A program made the translations under genes and the position numbers. Positions 52,655-61,945 of a DNA stretch of 64,000 nucleotides are shown here, in pieces. The stretch is from an uncultured Muribaculaceae bacterium. GTDB taxonomy: Bacteria; Bacteroidota; Bacteroidia; Bacteroidales; Muribaculaceae. A model generated the notes under the pieces. It did no database searches. It was not told where the DNA came from and worked only from the letters and a program-made list of their open reading frames with translations. Within the stretch, counting starts at the first letter, position 1. Each line of letters starts with the position of its first letter. The DNA lies in NCBI GenBank assembly GCA_905233915.1, contig CAJOFM010000001.1:62001-126000 (forward strand), written 5' to 3'.

Positions 52655-54928
52655 ATGACAAGATTTAAAAGCCTGTTCCTGGTCTTGGCCGCTGTGTGTG
52701 CCACAATGAGCGCTCTAGCCGCCGACCAGGCTCGAATGAACCAGTTTATCGACGACCTGATGGGCAAGATGACCCTGCAGGAGAAAATCGGACAGTTGAA
52801 TCTCCCCGTCACGGGTGACATTATCACCGGCTCCACCATCAGTGGCGACGTGGTGGGAAAGATCAAGGCCGGCCAGGTGGGCGGTCTGTTCAACATGAAG
52901 GGTGTTCAGAGCATCCGTGCGTTGCAGGAAGTCGCCGTCAAGCAGAGCCGCCTGGGCATTCCCCTGATTTTCGGTATGGATGTGATCCACGGCTATGAAA
53001 CGGTGTTCCCCATCCCCTTCGCCATGTCGATGAGTTGGGACATGGACGCCATCCGCAACTCGGCGCGCATCGCCTCGATTGAGGCTACCGCCGACGGCAT
53101 CTGCTGGACCTTCAGCCCCATGGTGGACATCTGCCGTGAGCCCCGCTGGGGCCGCATGAGCGAGGGCAATGGTGAGGACCCGTTCCTGGGCTCTGCCATC
53201 AGCCGTGCCATGATTGAGGGTTACCAGGGTGCCGACCTTGCCGACAAGGCCACCATGATGGCCTGCGTGAAGCACTTCGCCCTCTATGGTGCTCCCGAGG
53301 CTGGCCGTGACTATAACACGGTGGACATGAGCCACGTGCGCATGTTCAACGAGTACTTTCCTCCCTACAAGGCCGGTGTCGATGCTGGCGCTGGCAGTTT
53401 CATGACCTCGTTCAACGTCATCGACTATATACCCGCCACTGGTAACCGCTGGCTCATGACCGAGGTGTTGAGAGACCGTTGGGGATTTGACGGATTTGTC
53501 GTGACCGACTACACCGCCATCAGCGAGATGATCCATCACGGCATGGGTGACCTGCAGACCGTTTCGGCACTCGCCCTGAAGGCCGGTACCGACATGGACA
53601 TGGTGGCCGACGGCTTCCTGGGCACACTGGAGAAATCACTCAGCGAGGGCAAGGTGACCATGGAAGATATCGACAAGGCGTGCCGCCGCATCCTTGAAGC
53701 TAAGTACAAACTGGGCCTGTTTGACGACCCCTACCGCTACCTCGATGCCAAGCGCGCCAAGAAGGACATTTACACTGACGAGCACCGTGCCGCCGCCCGC
53801 CAGTTGGCGACCGAGACGTTTGTGCTGCTGCAAAACAAGGACAACGTGTTGCCATTGCAACGCACGGGCAAAATCGCCCTCGTAGGACCGCTTGCCAACA
53901 CCCGCGCCAACATGCCCGGCACCTGGAGCGTGGCCGCTGCCAGCGACCGCTACAGCACCCTGCTCGAGGCCATGCGCCGCGCCGTTGGTGATAAGGCCGA
54001 GGTGATGTATGCCAAGGGCTGCAACGTGTGCTATGATGCCGAGTTGGAGAAGAACTCGACGATGTTCGGCCGCGAGATGCGCGACGAGCGCCCTGTTGAC
54101 GTGATGCGTGACGAGGCCGTGCGCATCGCCAAGCAATGTGACGTGATAGTCGCCGCCATGGGTGAGCCCAGCGAGATGTCGGGCGAGAGCAGTTCACGCA
54201 GCGAGCTCACCATCCTCGATGCCCAGAAGGACCTGCTCGAGGCACTCAAGGCCACCGGCAAACCCATTGTGCTGCTCAACTTCTCGGGCCGCGCAACGGT
54301 GATGGATTGGGAGGTGGAGTATATCCCCACGATTCTCAACGTGTGGTTTGGCGGCAGTGAGGCTGCCGACGCCATCTGTGACGTCGTGTTTGGCGACGTG
54401 GCTCCCAGTGGCAAGTTGACCGTGACAATGCCGCGCAACGTGGGTCAAATACCCATCTACTACAATCACTTGAATACAGGACGCCCCAATCCCAAGTGGT
54501 TCACCAAGTTCACCTCCAACTATCTGGACGTGCCCAATGACCCGCTGTTCCCCTTCGGCTACGGCTTGAGTTACACCACCTTCCAGTATAGTTCCATGAC
54601 GTTGAGCAGCAACTCAATGACGCAGAGCGGCACCATCCAGGCCAGCGTCACAGTCACCAATACAGGCGCTGTCGAGGGCTCCGAGGTGGTTCAGCTCTAC
54701 ATCCGCGACATTGTGGGCAGCATCGCCCGTCCCGTTCAGGAACTGAAGGGCTTTGAACGCATCAGCCTGAAACCCGGCGAGAGCCGCACCGTCAATTTCA
54801 CCATCAACGCCGACCTGCTCAAGTTCTACAACAAGGACTTGGACTACGTGTGCGAACCCGGTGAGTTTGACGTCATGATCGGCTCCAACAGCCGCGATGT
54901 TCAGCACAAGACCTTCACCCTGCAATAA
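52655..54928 (+). CDS. GH3 periplasmic beta-glucosidase
   Basis: The 757-residue protein has a signal peptide (FKSLFLVLAAVCATMSALAA) and no lipobox. The full three-part GH3 form is present: an (alpha/beta)8 domain with FGMDVIHGYETVFPIPF, WTFSPMVDICREPRWGRMSE, VKHFALYG and nucleophile D285 in VVTDYTAIS; a second domain (GESSSRSELTI); and a C-terminal fibronectin-III-like domain (VTNTGAVEGSEVVQLYIRD). It should remove terminal beta-linked glucose from oligosaccharides in the periplasm. Next to a GH144-type enzyme, sophoro-oligosaccharides (beta-1,2) are the likely substrate. It closes locus 2 and is followed by a clear terminator. Confidence 0.93.
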   Translation: MTRFKSLFLVLAAVCATMSALAADQARMNQFIDDLMGKMTLQEKIGQLNLPVTGDIITGSTISGDVVGKIKAGQVGGLFNMKGVQSIRALQEVAVKQSRLGIPLIFGMDVIHGYETVFPIPFAMSMSWDMDAIRNSARIASIEATADGICWTFSPMVDICREPRWGRMSEGNGEDPFLGSAISRAMIEGYQGADLADKATMMACVKHFALYGAPEAGRDYNTVDMSHVRMFNEYFPPYKAGVDAGAGSFMTSFNVIDYIPATGNRWLMTEVLRDRWGFDGFVVTDYTAISEMIHHGMGDLQTVSALALKAGTDMDMVADGFLGTLEKSLSEGKVTMEDIDKACRRILEAKYKLGLFDDPYRYLDAKRAKKDIYTDEHRAAARQLATETFVLLQNKDNVLPLQRTGKIALVGPLANTRANMPGTWSVAAASDRYSTLLEAMRRAVGDKAEVMYAKGCNVCYDAELEKNSTMFGREMRDERPVDVMRDEAVRIAKQCDVIVAAMGEPSEMSGESSSRSELTILDAQKDLLEALKATGKPIVLLNFSGRATVMDWEVEYIPTILNVWFGGSEAADAICDVVFGDVAPSGKLTVTMPRNVGQIPIYYNHLNTGRPNPKWFTKFTSNYLDVPNDPLFPFGYGLSYTTFQYSSMTLSSNSMTQSGTIQASVTVTNTGAVEGSEVVQLYIRDIVGSIARPVQELKGFERISLKPGESRTVNFTINADLLKFYNKDLDYVCEPGEFDVMIGSNSRDVQHKTFTLQ

Positions 54929-54963
54929 CCGGCCCTCTTAAAAGAATTATCACTTTATTATAT

Positions 54964-55003
54964 CACCGTCTGGCCATTAAATAAGGCTAGACGGTGATTT
55001 TTT
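54964..55003 (+). terminator. Rho-independent terminator after locus 2
   Basis: CACCGTCT-g-GCC (54964-54975) pairs with GGC-t-AGACGGTG (54985-54996), with one mismatch, and is followed by a run of six T within 54998-55003. It lies 35 nt after the GH3 stop and isolates the locus from the efflux operon. Confidence 0.88.
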
Positions 55004-55057
55004 CATCTTGTCAGGTCGTTTTTCTCATAAAAAACACATTATTCTAAAAAAATGCCG

Positions 55058-55065
55058 TAAATTTG
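55058..55065 (+). promoter_or_regulatory. Putative -7 element of the RND efflux operon
   Basis: TAAATTTG fits TAnnTTTG and is 51 nt before the fusion-protein ATG. No matching -33 element is seen at the right distance. Confidence 0.5.
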
Positions 55066-55116
55066 TTGTTTTATAGTCAATTTTATTCAGAAATAAACTA
55101 AGATTATCTATAAGCT

Positions 55117-56298
55117 ATGTTAGTCAAAAGTCAAGTATTCAAGTTTAGCGTGCTGTTGCTTTTTGCCTCCATGCTGGCAACGTGCGGTGTTGACATCCCC
55201 AAGGAGACCCCGTCATCATTTGAAACGATGATTGTTAAGAAAGCGGATATTGAGGTGCCCATAAAGTTCAGCGCCAAGATGAAAGGGCAGGCCGACGTAA
55301 CCATCATGCCGCAAGTGAGCGGCCAGCTGATGAAAATCTATGTTACCGAAGGCCAGCAGGTGCGCAAGGGTCAGACACTGTTTGTCATTGACTCACGCAA
55401 CGCCCAGCACGAGTTGGAGTCGGCCAAAGCCAACCTTCAGGCCGCCAACGCCAATCTCCTTGCTGCCCAGTCACAGGCCAATAGTGCCAAACTGGAATAT
55501 GAGAGCAACAAGAACCTGTATGACAAGCAAATCGTGAGCAATTACATGCTGGAGAGCTCGCTGAATTCCTATAAACAGGCTCAAGCCACCGTCAGCCAAG
55601 CACAAGCCTCGGTCAGCCAGGCCAAGGCTGCTGTGAACCGAGCCAAGGTAAACCTGGGGTTCTGTACAATCACATCCCCTGTTGATGGCGTCATTGGAGA
55701 AATCACAGTCTATGCCGGCGATCAGGTGACACCGATGACCCAGCTCACCGTCGTCAGCGGCAACAAGCTGATGGAGGCTGAATTCTCGCTTTCTGAGTCT
55801 GTCCTCGAGGCGGGAATGTCGTCGGGCTACACCCAGACTGACAGGGCTAGAAACATGGCCAACCTGCCCAACGTGACATTCGTCATGAAGAACGGTACCG
55901 AGTATCCCATCAAAGGACGCATCTCGACCTTGACGGGCGTGGTGAACGCCACAACCGGTTCGCTGGCATGCAAAGCCACATTCCCCAACCCCAATGGTAT
56001 CCTGTACTCTGGTATTCAGGGCACGGTAGTGCTGCCCTATAGCCACCATGATGTGATGGTAATACCCCAGACTGCCGTGGTGCGTCTGCAAGACAAGTCG
56101 CTGGTATACAAGGTAAAAAGCGACAGCACCGCAACTGCCGTTACCGTGATCACGTCAGATGTCGGCAACGGCAAGGATGTCATCGTGACCGAGGGTTTGA
56201 ATGTTGGAGACCGCATCGTGACTGTCGGCGCCAACAACCTGCAGGAAGGACAGCGCGTCCTGTACCCAACTGAAGCAAAAAAAGAAAAAAAGAAATAA
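55117..56298 (+). CDS. RND efflux periplasmic adaptor (membrane fusion) lipoprotein
   Basis: The 393-residue protein has a lipobox (FASMLATC, Cys23). The adaptor layout follows: a lipoyl-like domain (MPQVSGQLMKIYVTEGQQVR, KGQTLFVID), an alpha-hairpin rich in Ala and Gln (about 110-180, with AQATVSQAQASVSQAKAAVN), the second lipoyl half (VDGVIGEITVYAGDQV) and beta-barrel and proximal domains (GLNVGDRIVTVGANNLQEG). Such proteins link the inner-membrane RND pump to the outer-membrane channel. Both partners are encoded immediately downstream in the same direction, 6 and 4 bp apart. No local transcriptional regulator is present. Confidence 0.94.
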   Translation: MLVKSQVFKFSVLLLFASMLATCGVDIPKETPSSFETMIVKKADIEVPIKFSAKMKGQADVTIMPQVSGQLMKIYVTEGQQVRKGQTLFVIDSRNAQHELESAKANLQAANANLLAAQSQANSAKLEYESNKNLYDKQIVSNYMLESSLNSYKQAQATVSQAQASVSQAKAAVNRAKVNLGFCTITSPVDGVIGEITVYAGDQVTPMTQLTVVSGNKLMEAEFSLSESVLEAGMSSGYTQTDRARNMANLPNVTFVMKNGTEYPIKGRISTLTGVVNATTGSLACKATFPNPNGILYSGIQGTVVLPYSHHDVMVIPQTAVVRLQDKSLVYKVKSDSTATAVTVITSDVGNGKDVIVTEGLNVGDRIVTVGANNLQEGQRVLYPTEAKKEKKK

Positions 56299-56304
56299 TC
56301 AATC

Positions 56305-59300
56305 ATGAAGAATAACATCTTCATCAACCGATATGTGATGGCATGCGCGATAGCGATTGTCATCACGCTGGTGGGCATTATCTGCATGAGCACATTGCCC
56401 ATCGAGCAATACCCCAACATCGCGCCGCCCACGGTGCGCGTCTCCACCTCTTATACTGGTGCCGACGCCAACACCATCATGAAGGCGGTGGTGCAGCCAC
56501 TGGAGGAGAACATCAACGGTGTGCCCGGCATGACCTATATCACCAGTTCGGCCTCGGCCTCGGGTGATGTCTCGATTCAGGTCTTTTTCGAGCAAGGAAC
56601 CGACCCCGACCTGGCTGCCGTTAACGTTCAGAACCGCGTCAGTCGTGCCACGGCCTTGTTGCCATCGGAGGTGACAAAGGTGGGCGTGCAGGTGATGAAA
56701 CAGCAGAGTAACATCCTGCACATCGGCGCGCTTAAGAGTGTGGATGGCAAGTATGACACCGATTTCATTGCCAACTACATTGACATCAACGTGAAGCCCC
56801 GACTGATGCGTATCACCGGCGTGGGCGACGTGATATCGCTAGGTAACACCTATGCCCTGCGCATCTGGCTGAAGCCCGATGTGATGGCACAGTACGGGCT
56901 GGAACCTAACGACGTGTTCGCCGCCATCGGCGGCCAGAGCTTCGTTGCTGCCACGGGTTCGCTGGGTGAGCAGTCCGAGAACGCCTACCAGTACTCGATG
57001 GAGTACAAAGGAACACTGAAGACCGTTGAGGAGTTCAACGAGATCGTGTTGCGCACCAGCGATGGCGGTCACCTCTTGCACTTGGGTGATGTGGCCGAGG
57101 TGGAGATTGGAGCTGTGAGCTACAACTTCACGTCTAACATTGACGGCCAGCCAGGTACCATCTACATGGTGTTCCAGGCTCCGGGTGCCAACGCTACCGA
57201 AGTGAACGCCCGCATCAACAAACTCTACGAGGAACTCAAGCCGACGATGCCTGCCGGCCTGGAGTTTGAGATTCTGGAGACCAGTGATGACTTCCTTTTT
57301 GCCGCCATCCACAATGTGGTGGAGACGCTGGTTATCGCCATCATCCTGGTTATTCTCGTGGTGTATTTCTTCCTGCAGAGTTTCAGGGCGACTGTCATCC
57401 CCTCGCTGTCGATTATCGTGTCGTTGTTAGGAACTTTCGCTATAGTCTCGCTAGCAGGCTTCTCGCTCAATATCCTGACGTTGTTTGCGCTGGTGTTGGC
57501 CATCGGTACGGTGGTCGATGACGCCATCGTTGTCGTTGAAGCGGTCATGGCCAAAATGGAGGGAGGCATCACTGATGCCCGCCGTGCCACCCGCGAGGCG
57601 ATGAGCGACGTGTCGATAGCCGTTATCTCGTGTACCCTGGTATTCATGGCCGTGTTCATCCCTGTGGCCTTCATGCCCGGCACCTCGGGTTCGTTCTTCA
57701 CGCAGTTCGGTGTCACCCTAGCTTCGGCCGTGGGCCTGTCGTGCGTGTCGGCACTGACGCTCTGTCCCGCGCTGTGCGCCATCATGATGCGCTACTCCAA
57801 GGACAATAAGGAGAAGAAGAACCTGAACTACTACGTCACCAAGGCCTATACCGCAAGCTATAACGCCATCTTGAAGAAGTACAAGAAGAGCGTCACCAAC
57901 TTCATCAAACGACCTAAATTGGCGTGGGTGCTGCTGGCCATTGCAGCGGTATTGCTTGTCTTCTTCATGCGTAATCTGCCATCGGGTCTTGTGCCCCAAG
58001 AGGACCAAGGTGTGTTCTTCGCCGAGGTGCGTGCTCCCGAAGGCTGCACCTTGCATGAGACACAGGAGATTGTCAAGAAAGTGGAGGAGAAGGTGAAGAA
58101 GATCCCCGAACTGGAGAGCTATGCTGTGGTCAGTGGCTACGGTATTATGGCTGGACGCTCGAGCAGCTGCTACGCCACGCTCATCATCCGCCTGAAGAAT
58201 TGGGACGACCGTGCGGGCATGAATCACAATATCATGCTGGTGTATGGGCGATTCGCCATGGACTGCAAGGAAATCAAGAATGCGGTCGTCATCCCCTTCC
58301 AGATGCCACAGGTGCCCGGCTACGGTTCAAACAACAGCGTGAACCTGGTGCTGCAGGACATGCAGGACCGCCCCATGTCGGAGTTCAATGCCGATGCGAC
58401 CAAGTTCCTAGCGAAACTCAACGAACGGCCTGAAATCATGTTGGCGATGTCCACTTACTCGGAACGATTCCCGAAGTATCAGGTCAACATCGACCCGACA
58501 CAGTGTGACCGCGCCGGTGTGACCCCAGCTGCAGTGCTCCGCACGATGGGCGCCTATTGCGGCGGCACCTATGTGGGCAATTTCAACCAGTTCGGAAAAG
58601 TGTATCGCATCATGGCCAACGCCGCTCCCGAATATCGTCTCGATCCCTCGTCGCTTAACAATATCTTCGTCCGCGTGCAAGGCGGCAAGATGGCGCCGAT
58701 TTCAGAATTTGTCACATTGAAAGAAATCGTAGGTTCGGCATCGGTTGATCACTTCAACCTCTACCAGAGCATCACCTGTGCTGTAATGTCCGCCAGCGGA
58801 TTCTCGGAGGGCGATGCCCATGAGGCCATTGCCGAGGTGTTCAAGCAGGAGATGCCTAACGGATACAGCTACGAGTACGGCGGCATGTCGCGAGAGGTGG
58901 AGGAAGCCTCGGGCTCTAACGCCACAGCTCTGATTTATGTCATCTGTGTCATCCTGATTTACCTGATTCTGGCTTCATTGTATAACTCGTGGTTCACGCC
59001 ATGGGCCGTGTTGCTCAGCGTGCCCTTTGGACTGATGGGTTCGTTCGGGGTCATCTGGCTTGTCTCGCTGCTCCACTTGCCTGGCATGGAGAACAACATC
59101 TACCTGCAGACGGGTGTCATCATGCTGATTGGTCTGTTGGCCAAGACGGCGATTCTCATCACCGAGTTCGCCTCGGAGCGTCGCGCCCAGGGCTTGAGCA
59201 TCCGCGATGCGGCCTTTGCCGCCTGTGAGGAGCGCCTGCGCCCCATTTTGATGACCGTCGTCACCATGATTGCGGGTATGATTCCGCTCATCATCGCCGG

Positions 59301-59487
59301 TGGTGCCGGAGCCAACGGTAACCGCGTGCTCGCCCTTGGTGTCACCGCGGGTATGGCCGTCGGCACGCTCGCCCTGCTGTTTGTGGTGCCCGTGTTCTTC
59401 ATGGTCTTCCAGCGGTGGCATGAGAGATTCCAGGGCAAACCTGTTGAGGAGTTAGAAGTTAGGAGTGAGGAGTTAGAAGTTAAATAA
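56305..59487 (+). CDS. RND multidrug efflux pump, inner-membrane subunit (AcrB/HAE1 type)
   Basis: The 1060-residue protein has the two-fold RND form: helix 1 (YVMACAIAIVITLVGIICMS), a large periplasmic porter domain, helices 2-6, helix 7, a second porter domain and helices 8-12. The proton-relay residues are present: the Asp pair in IGTVVDDAIVVVEAV (helix 4) and the Lys in LLAKTAILITEFA (helix 10). It exports hydrophobic drugs, bile salts or similar compounds by proton antiport through the adaptor and outer-membrane factor. The C-terminal 13 residues (EELEVRSEELEVK) are encoded by a 16-bp direct repeat of the low-complexity type found in intergenic spacers here, so the gene end appears to have been extended by that repeat. 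Confidence 0.96.
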   Translation: MKNNIFINRYVMACAIAIVITLVGIICMSTLPIEQYPNIAPPTVRVSTSYTGADANTIMKAVVQPLEENINGVPGMTYITSSASASGDVSIQVFFEQGTDPDLAAVNVQNRVSRATALLPSEVTKVGVQVMKQQSNILHIGALKSVDGKYDTDFIANYIDINVKPRLMRITGVGDVISLGNTYALRIWLKPDVMAQYGLEPNDVFAAIGGQSFVAATGSLGEQSENAYQYSMEYKGTLKTVEEFNEIVLRTSDGGHLLHLGDVAEVEIGAVSYNFTSNIDGQPGTIYMVFQAPGANATEVNARINKLYEELKPTMPAGLEFEILETSDDFLFAAIHNVVETLVIAIILVILVVYFFLQSFRATVIPSLSIIVSLLGTFAIVSLAGFSLNILTLFALVLAIGTVVDDAIVVVEAVMAKMEGGITDARRATREAMSDVSIAVISCTLVFMAVFIPVAFMPGTSGSFFTQFGVTLASAVGLSCVSALTLCPALCAIMMRYSKDNKEKKNLNYYVTKAYTASYNAILKKYKKSVTNFIKRPKLAWVLLAIAAVLLVFFMRNLPSGLVPQEDQGVFFAEVRAPEGCTLHETQEIVKKVEEKVKKIPELESYAVVSGYGIMAGRSSSCYATLIIRLKNWDDRAGMNHNIMLVYGRFAMDCKEIKNAVVIPFQMPQVPGYGSNNSVNLVLQDMQDRPMSEFNADATKFLAKLNERPEIMLAMSTYSERFPKYQVNIDPTQCDRAGVTPAAVLRTMGAYCGGTYVGNFNQFGKVYRIMANAAPEYRLDPSSLNNIFVRVQGGKMAPISEFVTLKEIVGSASVDHFNLYQSITCAVMSASGFSEGDAHEAIAEVFKQEMPNGYSYEYGGMSREVEEASGSNATALIYVICVILIYLILASLYNSWFTPWAVLLSVPFGLMGSFGVIWLVSLLHLPGMENNIYLQTGVIMLIGLLAKTAILITEFASERRAQGLSIRDAAFAACEERLRPILMTVVTMIAGMIPLIIAGGAGANGNRVLALGVTAGMAVGTLALLFVVPVFFMVFQRWHERFQGKPVEELEVRSEELEVK
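59446..59482 (+). repeat. Direct repeat forming the 3' end of the RND pump gene
   Basis: GAGGAGTTAGAAGTTA occurs at 59446-59461 and again at 59467-59482 (21-bp period), inside the coding sequence. It encodes a repeated acidic EELEV motif directly before the stop. Similar GTTAGAAGTT motifs lie at several gene junctions in this window. Confidence 0.85.
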
Positions 59488-59491
59488 GATT

Positions 59492-60874
59492 ATGAAGACA
59501 ACCAAGATAATAGTCATTTGTGTGGCAGCACTGTCACTGGTGGGCTGCGACACAATCAAGAGTCTGCATGGCAAGTACCAGTCCCAAGCGACGATTCCAG
59601 CAGATGTTTACGGTAATGATGTCCCCTTGACGAACGACAGCACCTCGCTGGCAGATATCTCATGGCGTGACTTCTTCACCGATCCCTTGCTGCAGCAACT
59701 CATTGACACAGCCCTGTCACGTAACACCGACATCCAGTCGGCGCGCATCGCCATACAACAGTCCGAAGCCGCATTGGAAGCTGCCAAACAGGGTTTCTTC
59801 CCGACGGTTTATTTCTCACCCTCGGGCTCCATTTCCTCTTTTGGCGGCAATGCGGCATCCAAGACCTACAACCTGCCGTTGCAGGTCAACTGGGACATTG
59901 ACGCGTTTGGCACCATCAAGAATAAGAAACGCAAGTCGGAAGCGGTGCTCCTGCAGGCTCAGACCAGCAAACAGATTGTACAGGCCAACATCGTCTCGGC
60001 GGTGGCACAGCAGTACAGCACCTTGCTCTTGCTCGACCAGCAGCTGGAAATCCTCATCTCAACCGACAGCCTGTGGAATATCTCGCTTGAAACGCAGAAG
60101 ATACTCTGGGAAAACGGTAAGTCTTACTCCACAGCGGTTAACCAGATGGAGTCTTCCTACCTAAACGTGAAAACTTCGATTGTGGATACGCGACGCAATA
60201 TCCGCAAGGTGGAGAACGCCATCTGCAGCTTGCTAGCCATCACGCCACAGCACATCGAGCGCAGCCGTTTAGGGCTGTATTCGTTGCCCAGGCGTTTCAG
60301 CACCGGCGTGCCCGCCCTGCTGCTGCAGAACCGTCCTGACGTCAAGCTTGCTGACTATGCCATGGAAGAGGCTTTCTATGACACGCAGATTGCCCGTGCC
60401 GCTTTCTATCCATCCATCAGTCTGCAGGGATTGGCCGGCTGGACCAATAGCGCGGGAGGTGGTGTCGTGAACCCAGGCAAAATACTGCTTAATGCCGTGG
60501 CATCGCTGACGCAGCCCATCTATGCGCAAGGAAAACTGAAGGCAAATCTGAAAATCAGCCAACTGACGCAGGAAGACCTGATGAACCGATATGTGCAGAC
60601 TGTTATTGATGCAGGTAATGAAGTGAACGAAGCCCTTGCCGACTTCCAGGCGGCAGTGGAAAAGCATGACTATTACCATCGTCAGGTCGAAGTTTTGCAC
60701 AGTGCGTACAAGGGAACCCACGAGCTCATGGACAACGGCAAGGCCAGTTACCTTGAGGTGCTTACCGCCCAGGAAACCTTGCTGAATGCCCAGCTCAACG
60801 AAGCGACTAACATGTACAACGGAGCCATGGGCATCATCGCCCTGTACATTGCACTGGGCGGTGGCACGCGATAA
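59492..60874 (+). CDS. RND efflux outer-membrane factor (TolC/NodT family lipoprotein)
   Basis: The 460-residue lipoprotein has a lipobox (VAALSLVGC, Cys19). NodT-type features follow: ISWRDFFTDPLLQQLIDTAL, SRNTDIQSARIAIQQSEAAL, a second half with NRPDVKLADYAMEEAFYDTQ, and IARAAFYPSISLQGLAG. A long Ala/Gln-rich helix pair and the closing QETLLNAQLNEATNMYNGAM complete it. It forms the trimeric channel through which the pump expels its substrates. Its start lies 4 bp after the pump stop, showing translational coupling. All three components of the system are intact. Confidence 0.95.
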   Translation: MKTTKIIVICVAALSLVGCDTIKSLHGKYQSQATIPADVYGNDVPLTNDSTSLADISWRDFFTDPLLQQLIDTALSRNTDIQSARIAIQQSEAALEAAKQGFFPTVYFSPSGSISSFGGNAASKTYNLPLQVNWDIDAFGTIKNKKRKSEAVLLQAQTSKQIVQANIVSAVAQQYSTLLLLDQQLEILISTDSLWNISLETQKILWENGKSYSTAVNQMESSYLNVKTSIVDTRRNIRKVENAICSLLAITPQHIERSRLGLYSLPRRFSTGVPALLLQNRPDVKLADYAMEEAFYDTQIARAAFYPSISLQGLAGWTNSAGGGVVNPGKILLNAVASLTQPIYAQGKLKANLKISQLTQEDLMNRYVQTVIDAGNEVNEALADFQAAVEKHDYYHRQVEVLHSAYKGTHELMDNGKASYLEVLTAQETLLNAQLNEATNMYNGAMGIIALYIALGGGTR

Positions 60875-60892
60875 CAAATTAAACACTTGACT

Positions 60893-61918
60893 ATGAGATA
60901 CTTAATTTATTTTCTGTTATCTGTTTTTGCCGCAACGTTGCTCTCGTCATGTTCTCATGATGAGCCTGTCAACCCCATCAAGCCGCTTGAGGATCGTACG
61001 GTGCTGTTGGTGACTCCCAGCGGCGAGATTTATGACCATAACGGCGAGTTAGTCACTCAATTGCCCAACTGCACTTTTGCCGCTGAGATTATCTCGGACG
61101 GTGACGACTACTTCGTGTCGGGTGTCCAGTCCAAGGGGCGTGTGGGCTATTGGAAAAACGGCAAGTGGAACACCCTGCATGTTGATTTCATCGACGATGT
61201 GGACCACTGGACCTACGGCATCGGCAAGTGGGATTATTACATCTACCTGCTGGATGTCCCCAATGTATTGAAGAACAGTGGCATCTTCCCGCTTGAGAAC
61301 AACCAAAACTTCGTACCCGCCAATCATGCGCTCTCCGTGAGTGAGGGCAAATGTTATGTAATTGGTTACGCCTTTAGTGAAGACAATCCAGATGGGCATT
61401 ATCAGCCGGTGCTCTACACCAATTACAAGAAAGAGTACCTGCCCATGCCCGAGGGTGCCGTGACCGGAGAATGTCATGCCATTTATGCCTATGACCGCGA
61501 CCATACCATCATCGGCGGCATGATCGACGCCATGCCTGCCGTCTGGGTAGATAAGCAATATGAGGTTTATCCTGTCACCTATCCCAGGGAAACACTCGGT
61601 GACAACGAGTACTTGATTGGACGCGTGGAGTCGGTGACAAAGTGTAACGGCCACATCTATGCGGCAGGCTTTGAACATGACTACAACAAGACGATGATCG
61701 CCACGATGTGGACCGATGGCGTCCCCACACATTATGTGTCGGGGTGGGAATGCTCCAATTCGCAGGCCATCGAAATCTACTCCTATGGTGATGATGTGTA
61801 TATGATCACATCAGAATATAACAATGAGACTGACGAGTTGCGGGTCCACTTGTGGATGAATGGCCAACTCGTCAAGACCTATGATAACATCCAAGTATCA
61901 GGTTTTACAGTACTATAA
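60893..61918 (+). CDS. Lipoprotein of unknown function, propeller-like repeats
   Basis: I do not recognise the family of this 341-residue protein. It has a lipobox (FAATLLSSC, Cys20) followed by SHDEPVN, an acidic stretch suggesting surface export. The mature part contains short recurring strands of similar form (TPSGEIYDHNGELV, GYWKNGKWNTL, VWVDKQYEVYPVT, MWTDGVPTHYVSG, LWMNGQLVKTY), each with a W-x-(N/D)-G turn. This resembles a beta-propeller with about six blades. The start is the ATG at 60893 rather than the TTG six bases before. It follows the efflux genes by 18 bp and precedes the phospholipase gene by 27 bp, so the genes may be co-transcribed. It has no visible catalytic motif. Confidence 0.75.
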   Translation: MRYLIYFLLSVFAATLLSSCSHDEPVNPIKPLEDRTVLLVTPSGEIYDHNGELVTQLPNCTFAAEIISDGDDYFVSGVQSKGRVGYWKNGKWNTLHVDFIDDVDHWTYGIGKWDYYIYLLDVPNVLKNSGIFPLENNQNFVPANHALSVSEGKCYVIGYAFSEDNPDGHYQPVLYTNYKKEYLPMPEGAVTGECHAIYAYDRDHTIIGGMIDAMPAVWVDKQYEVYPVTYPRETLGDNEYLIGRVESVTKCNGHIYAAGFEHDYNKTMIATMWTDGVPTHYVSGWECSNSQAIEIYSYGDDVYMITSEYNNETDELRVHLWMNGQLVKTYDNIQVSGFTVL

Positions 61919-61945
61919 TCAACCAGAAACAAAAAACTAAAAAAT

